Assembly: GCF_002234675.1 (NCBI RefSeq)
Contig: NC_019870.2
Span: 5,216,485-5,280,484 of the forward strand
DNA: 64,000 nt
Origin: Oryzias latipes
Lineage: Eukaryota; Chordata; Actinopteri; Beloniformes; Adrianichthyidae
Direction of reading: 5' to 3'
The notes under the pieces were generated by a model. That model was not told where the DNA came from, ran no database searches, and was given only the letters and a program-made list of their open reading frames with translations. Numbering within the stretch: position 1 is the first letter of the stretch; the number at the start of each line of letters is the position of its first letter. Positions 58,101 to 64,000 of this stretch are shown one piece after another. The position numbers and the translations under genes were made by a program.

Positions 58101-61100
58101 GTGTCTCTAAATTGTCCTTAGAATTGTGCATGTAGGAGAGTGTGCGACCCTGCAACAGACTGGTGACCTGTTCAGGCTGACCTCCACCTTTGCCCACCAG
58201 TAGCTCCAGAAACCCAGTGACCCCAAAATGGATTCATCTGAAGATGAATGGATGGATGCATTATGGGGTACCGGTAATCATCTCCACTTGAACAAAAGTT
58301 TGCCAAAACGACAAAAATAAAAGTTCCTTCCACGGTCAGATAAGTGGGATGAAGCGTCTCAGTTATGGCTCAGCAGTGGATCTCTCAGGCAGTGACAGTG
58401 AATGCGGTCGATTATTTTCTATTCAAAACAAAAGGTTTTGAAGCAGCTTTGATCGGCCTAAGGGTTCAGTGCAGCTAGAAAACAACCAAGACGACCGGAA
58501 AGCAGAAGCCGAAGCATACCGATCTTTGAAGGGAAAAGGGTTTCATCGTCAAGCTGGTCCTGCACCCAGGTCATCAGGTAATCGATATATTTAGGGGCGG
58601 AGCATTTGATGGGTTTCTTGATATTGGTTCCGTCAGCCCAGTGGTACTCATACCTGCAGAAAAGCCATGGTAAGTGTGGAATTAACGCAGGCTTGTGATT
58701 TTAATTCATGATTTATCTGCAGCATTCAGCTGTGCCAAAGAACACCAGCGTTACTGAGCATGGCGGCTGTGAAGAAACTGGTTTAGCAGCACAGAAGTGT
58801 CTCACTTACTTGGGACCAGCAGACATGATGGGACACTTTTCCTCAGTGCAAAAGTCTGTGACGGTGCCGTACAGCATGTTGATCTGGTTAAAGAAATCCA
58901 CAGCTGAGAGGAAAGAGAGAAAAAAAAAGAGATAAATACAGAAATAAGTACACGGCGTTTGTGCCAACAGCAGCAGCTGCCCACTACACTCCACAGCCTC
59001 GCCCAAACTGTTGACCAGGACACACTCCAGCTATGTGGCCCACACTGTGTAAGCACTCATTCCCACAGGCACACAGCCAGCTATCCACTGCTCGGCCTCC
59101 ACATCAACGTGCACTGGGGCTGGAGTGAGGAATTACTGCATGTCCGAGTGGACGACCTGTGCAGTGGGGTCTTCTTCTGTTGTGTTTTGAAACTTTTATG
59201 GCTTTTTTTTTTTTACCCAAGATTTGATTCTGAACTAATTCTTGGTTTCAGAATCAAATATTTTATTTAAAAATATACAATTTATATATTTTTTTTATTT
59301 ATTTGATTAACTTGTATTTATATATCTGCCACTTATCTTCATGCTTCCCTAACTTCAGGCAGTTTTTGTTGACATATTCTGTGATAAAGCTTGGTTTATA
59401 TATTACATTGGAAGGCAATAAGTCTACGTTTGTGCCCATCTATGAATTCAATAAAAATAGAAAATAGAAATATGCATTTATGGATTTCATACAGGACATT
59501 TCACTTTAAGGTGACAGTACGTTTCTGCAACCTTTGTGTCATGATTTGTGCCTTAAAATAAAAGCTCAAATTGCTGTGTACGCTTCTAAAGGTTTGCTGT
59601 GTTCACCAAGTGATTAAATTAGCTCATGTCAATTATTATTCCAGCACCAGTTTGGAATGAACGATTTAAAGTGGCTCCACTTCCTGAAGTCCTCTCATTG
59701 TGTGAACAGGAAGAAACACAGGCTATAACCAATGCTCGTCAGTTATTCACTGATACCATCACGGTCTTCCTCGGAACTAGACGGTCATCATGTGACGTGC
59801 ACTTAGAAGACCAGCACAACAGAAATGATTATGAGTAATAATCCAGGAGGGGAAAGTTTAACGGATTTTGAGCAGTAATCACCGGAATCTGTGACGGGAA
59901 AACTCCGATGTAAAATGATAAAAGAGGTCAAATATTTCACAATGCCCCAGATGCCATCCGATACTTTAAGAACACATTAAAAAAGGTAATAAATTAAATA
60001 AACAGATCCAGATTATCCTCGATTTTTTTTAAATTAACCCATTTTATCTTGTAACACTTAAAAAGTGCACTCCTGTGAAGTGGATTGAACAATAGTGCAA
60101 CTATCAACTATAATTAAATATGTATCTATTAACTAGTAAAATAGGAGATAATTAGTCACATGAGACAGTTTGGTAGCTTTTAGGGCAGCACCATATGAGA
60201 AAAACTCACGATATGCGATATTAGTGATCATTATTGCTATGACGATTTAACTTGCGATACATAAACAAATATCAAAACATCTAAATACATAATTTCTATT
60301 TCAACGCAAAAGTGTAATTTATATAAGAGTCAACTGAAATTATACTCTAAAGGACCCTAGTCTACATAGGAGGCAGGCCTCTCAACATCAAATGGCTCCA
60401 TCCGAACAACGTAAAGGCTTCCACCCGATTGGTCAAATGCATAGAGGAATTTATTTGATTCGTTGCCAAGATTCTTTTAGCACATCATCATTTACTTGAC
60501 TTTTGCAAAATGCGTACTACACAGCTTGATTTCGCGATAACGATAAATTTGCGATTTATTGTGCAGGCCTAGTAACTCTATACCTTCAGAACCTTTGAAC
60601 ATTTTTTAACCAATGTGATTAAAAACACAGACAGGGGTGGTGGTTCCCCTCTTTAAGAAGGGGGACTGGAGGGTGTGTTCCAACTTCAGGGGAAATCACA
60701 CTCCTCAGCCTCCCTGTGAAAGTCTATGCCAGGGTACTGGAGAGGAGAGTCCGTCCGATAGTTGAACCTCAGATCCAGGTACAACAGTGCGGTTTCCGTC
60801 CTGGTCGTGGAACAGTGGACCGGCTGTACACCTTATCTAGGGTGCTGGAGGGATTGTGGGAGTTCGCTTATCCAGTCCATATGTGTTTTGTGGATTTGGA
60901 GAAGGCGTTCAACCGCGTCCCCCTTGGTATCCTGTGGGGGGTGCTCTGGGAGTATGGGGTCCAGGGAGCCTTACTGAGGGCTGTGCGGTCTCTGTATGAC
61001 CGGAGTAGGAGCTCGGTTCGCATAACCGACAGTAAGTCAGACGAATTCACGGTCCACGTTGGACTCCGGCAGGGCTGCTCTTTATCCCCGGTTCTGTTCA

Positions 61101-63075
61101 CAGGTTTTATGGACAGAATTTCTAGGCACAGCCAGGGCCCGGAGGGGGTCTGGTTTGGGGACCACAGGATTTCCTCTCTGCTTTTTGCAGATGATGTTGT
61201 CCTGTTGGCTTCATCGAGCCAGATCCTCCAGCGTGCATTGGGGCGGTTTGCGGCCGAGTGTGAAGCGGCTGAGATGAGGGTCAGCACCGCTAAATCTGAG
61301 GCCATGGTTCTTGACCGGAGAAAGGTAGTAGTGGGTGGAGGGTCCCTGCCCCAGGTGGAGGAGTTTAAATTCCTTAGGGTGTTGTTCACGAGTGAGGGAA
61401 GACCGGAGCGTGAGATTGACAGGCAGATCAGAGCGGCGTCCGTAGTTATGCGGTCGCTTTATCAGTCTGTTGTGGTGAAGACAGAGCTGAGCCAAAAAGC
61501 AAAACCGAAAGAACGAGGTCCCGAATACAAGCGGCTGAAATGAGCTTCCTCCGTAGGGTGGTTGGGCGCTCCCTTAGAGATAGGGTGAGAAGCTCGGTCA
61601 CCCGCGGAGAGCTCGGAGTAGAACCGCTTCTCCTCCACATCGAAAGGAGCCCGTTGAGGTGGCTCGGGCATCTAGTACGGATGCCTCCTGGACGCCTCCC
61701 TGGAGAGGTGTTACGGGCATGTCCCACTGGACGGAGGCCCTGGGGAAGACCCAGGACACGCTTGAGAGACTACGTCTCTCGGCTGGCCTGGAAACGCCTC
61801 GGGGTCCCCCCTGAGGAGATGGAGGAAGTGGCCGGGCAAGGGAAGTCTGGGGATCTTTGCTTAGACTTCTCCCACTGCGACCCGGTATCGGATAAGTGGA
61901 GGAAAATGGATGGATGGCGATTAAAAATTCTTAAAAATTAAAAACGACTTTCTTCTGGAAATATTATTGCAGCACGGATCTAATGATGAGTATTCATGAC
62001 GAGCTCGTATCAATGTAACCATGGATTTTTTTAACGTCCCATTTTCCTGTAGCTTGTGAAGAAGGTCCCTTAGCAGCCATGTCACTCTGTTAGCAGCACG
62101 GAGAGAGTAATTCTCATTAAAAAGAAATAAAAATCTAATCGTCTTTCTGTTGAAATGCCTTCAAATGTCATTGTTTTCTTTAAAAAAAACAATAGAGACA
62201 CTTTCTTTCAATTTTAATTATATATCAAAAGAGTTATTGGACCAAAAAGTCCAAATGTGCATGTCCTGCTAAATTTATCGAACCTTTTAGTCCTGTTCAA
62301 ACTAGAACCATGTTCTGCTGCGGTTCACAGCAATAACATGTGATCCATTCATGATATGGAAACTTCTACTAGGGCTTTCATTTGTTGACATGCATAACAC
62401 TGATCCTAATAATGAGGAAATGTCCGTTCCCTGATCAGGATGCAGCATCTGATTCCAATCAGAACCAACTGATCAGGCCAGATTTTCGCTCATGTGATGG
62501 GATCGTCTCAAACACAAACTGCTGAATGAAGTTGCCAAAGTGGCAGTTAGGGATAAAAAAAATGTCTGCGGTAGCTTTTTAGAAAACTAGAAAACATCCA
62601 GAGACATGAAAGAAACCCCCTCTACCACGCCGAGTCATTTGCATCAATTCAGAAAAAAAGTAAACAAGGATCTCACGGCACACTTAACATTCACAGACTG
62701 TCCATAATGAAGCTACACAGTCATTCGAGAGGCTGCCAACATCCAACACCCTGATACTTCCGCCGCCAGCTGACTCATCAGGTGGACTAAAGAACAGTTC
62801 AAGAACAAGCTAAACCAGTAGAACTCTAACGCAGATTAGTAGGTCAGCTAAACAAAAGCATTCTCTCAGCGGTCTGAAACAAAGATACAGTAGAAGGATA
62901 GTACTTACTATTCACTGCAACCCACTCATTTAAGTCTTCACCGTCGGGCAGCATGACCGCCATGCGCAGGTTTCCACTTCCCAGCGTGGCCTCGGCATGT
63001 TTCAACAGCTCGTACTGGTGAGAGCCCTCCGGGATATTCTTCTTGGGCTTGAACGTTTTGGATGAACGGTTTCCA
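55168..63075 (-). CDS. mob1b: mob1b: MOB kinase activator 1B, coding exons 2-6 (exon 1 outside window)
   Basis: MOB1 is the scaffold that binds and activates LATS/NDR kinases downstream of MST1/2 in the Hippo pathway. Exons on the minus strand: 63075-62909, 58903-58810, 58653-58520, 57020-56857, 55245-55168. They are in frame and total 637 nt; with a 14-nt first exon encoding MSFLF this gives the family length of 216 residues. The zinc-site residues are present: FCTEEKC (Cys pair) and [10 protein letters not shown] (His pair). The MST phosphorylation sites SSKTFKP (Thr12) and AEATLGS (Thr35) are also kept. It ends KLTTKDR. The sequence cannot separate MOB1A from MOB1B; the neighbouring dck and slc4a4 favour MOB1B. 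Confidence 0.95.
55246..56856. other. mob1b intron 5
   Basis: AT-rich intron with a T run at about 56745-56765; no element recognised. Confidence 0.6.
57658..57990 (+). mobile_element. Family-A MITE copy
   Basis: Shares GTTCCCAGTGGTCTTTTAAT, TTTGAGTTGTGGCTCC, GGAACTTGTGGCCCACCCC and CATCATCAGAAAAATGCCAC with the other copies. The termini are decayed. Confidence 0.65.
58020..58262 (+). mobile_element. Fish retroelement 3' tail with GGATG repeats
   Basis: CTTCCTCCCACAGTCCAAAA, GGTGTCTCTAAATTGTCC, ACCCTGCAACAGACTGGTGA and a terminal GAATGGATGGATG are blocks of a very common teleost LINE/SINE tail. The parent family is not certain. Confidence 0.55.
60181..60571. mobile_element. Non-autonomous hAT-like element
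   Basis: Starts TAGGGCAGCACCATATGAG and ends with the imperfect inverse (reverse complement TAGGCCTGCACAATAAATCG). Inner CGATATGCGATAT and GCGATAACGATAAATTTGCG blocks are typical of this fish family. Flanks gtagcttt and gtaactct could be an aged 8-bp duplication (6 of 8). Confidence 0.68.
60632..61925 (+). pseudogene. RTE/Rex3-like LINE reverse transcriptase relic
   Basis: Starts at [22 protein letters not shown] sequence, shifts frame by one base near 60694, then reads on from [15 protein letters not shown]. Conserved RTE motifs follow: [38 protein letters not shown] and the catalytic FADDVVLL (near 61190). Near 61495 about 30 codons are missing and the frame changes; the C-terminal region resumes at 61540 ([20 protein letters not shown]) with the typical [13 protein letters not shown]. 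The 3' end is a short GGATGGATGG. 5'-truncated and inactive. Confidence 0.85.
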
Positions 63076-64000
63076 CTGTGAGTCACATTTTAAAAGACAA
63101 GGACAAACTGTGACAATCGAGCAGGCAGACGTCATGTTGTAAGAGGTTCCTCCACCAAAAAAAAAAAAAAAAAATCTGGGTTGTTTTCAGAAAGCTCGTT
63201 AAAAGAGCTTTGAATTGAGAGACGAGAACAGCTAGTCTTTCTTTGTGGACTTCTAATGAGGCCATTTAAAGAGCTTCAGAATTCCTCTTGATGCTCCATT
63301 TAACAAGAACTTTTGAGTCATCAAAGCATGACGCCTCAGTCAACAAGTTTGTTATTTGACAAAACAATATGAAAATATCCTCTTTGAGACACTTTCACCA
63401 GAACTAAATAAAAAAAAACGTACTGCTGCAACACATGAGCGCTATTAGTTTAAAGACAAATAAGCAGATTTCTCTTTTAGAAAAGGCACTGTTTTATGCT
63501 TTTCAGACTCATCTATAGGGGCTTCAACAAACTAACTCAACACAAACAACATAGTGACTGGACTAGACTTTTGGACCCATAATCTGACTGTTGGTAAACG
63601 TGAGACTATAAGACAGTTGGAAAATTACAGTTTTGACCTGTATTTGATGAAAGAGCCTGCTAAGGAAATAAAAAAAGAGATAAATAACATTTGTTTTGAG
63701 ATTTAGAACCCATTTTGATAAATGTATACAGTTACATCAAGTCCCCAACATACTTTGACATTTATATTTATCATTTTGTTAAGTCCCACTTTGATCCTTT
63801 TTATTAAAATCAATAAAATTGAAAAAAAAAGGTTGACATGGTTTCTGCATAACAGCCTCCGTCCTGAGACTGCTAGCTTACAGCCCTTCAATAAAGACAC
63901 ACTCAGAAATGCAATTCTACGCTTCATTTTCTTAATATATGTCCTCCATGACAAGAGCACGTTAAAAACACAATTTTCCATTGGAGTGGGTCTTTAAATG
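63076..64000. other. mob1b intron 1 (partial) with family-A MITE end
   Basis: No exon encoding the MOB1 start (MSFLF) was found, so exon 1 lies beyond 64000. About 63830-63998 is the end of a family-A MITE, finishing CATTGGAGTGGGTCTTTAA. Confidence 0.65.

Larger units (their letters stand above)
57021..58519. other. mob1b intron 4
   Basis: Contains a family-A MITE (57658-57990) and a retroelement 3' tail (58020-58262); no exon seen. Confidence 0.65.
58904..62908. other. mob1b intron 2
   Basis: Four-kilobase intron. It contains the hAT-like element (60181-60571) and the RTE relic (60632-61925), close together. About 58980-60180 and 61930-62900 show no recognised feature. Confidence 0.6.

Noticed and set aside
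60868..61389. 173-codon minus-strand ORF
   Set aside because: Antisense of the RTE reverse transcriptase, which has clear catalytic motifs on the plus strand.

Overview
The window is vertebrate nuclear DNA, almost certainly from a teleost fish and plausibly a medaka-like (Oryzias) genome. It has large GT-AG introns, CpG-rich promoters, microsatellites and many fish-type transposable elements (RTE/Rex3-like, R4/Rex6-like and L1-like LINEs, hAT and piggyBac MITEs). The species is an inference; the coding content is read directly.

Three protein-coding genes lie in tandem on the minus strand, in the order I recall for mammals (MOB1B-DCK-SLC4A4). mob1b runs from beyond the right edge to 55168; five of six coding exons are present. 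dck runs 45444-39831 with seven exons and 267 codons. slc4a4, encoding the electrogenic Na+/HCO3- cotransporter NBCe1, runs 38937-2247 with 25 exons and 1077 codons. The joined exons keep frame throughout, and lengths match the families (human MOB1 216, DCK 260, NBCe1-B 1079 residues). slc4a4 uses the NBCe1-B type N-terminus and a 91-nt penultimate exon whose skipping would change the C-terminus. No NBCe1-A first exon was found.

Layout: 1-2222 is 3' flank or 3'UTR of slc4a4; 2223-38937 is slc4a4 with repeat-rich introns; 38450-39330 is its CpG-rich promoter; 39831-45444 is dck; 45445-48050 is the dck promoter region, split by a 2.3-kb minus-strand L1-like LINE with an 11-bp target duplication; 48095-48580 is a broken, spliced THAP-domain gene facing away from dck; 48889-51925 holds two 5'-truncated copies of a LINE with a restriction-enzyme-like endonuclease, both in TA-rich tracts; 51930-55167 is repeats plus the probable 3'UTR of mob1b; 55168-64000 is mob1b with an RTE/Rex3-like LINE relic and a hAT-like element in its first visible intron.

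The genes are housekeeping or transport genes with no direct pathway link: MOB1B is a Hippo-pathway kinase adaptor, DCK a nucleoside salvage kinase, NBCe1 a bicarbonate transporter. No new multi-gene system is visible. The most interesting signals are in the mobile DNA: a snap-back palindrome at the 5' end of the R4/Rex6-like insert, a dck promoter separated from its upstream motifs by an L1, a GC-rich poly(A) retro-insertion nested in a MITE, and a MITE family carrying a conserved short reading frame.
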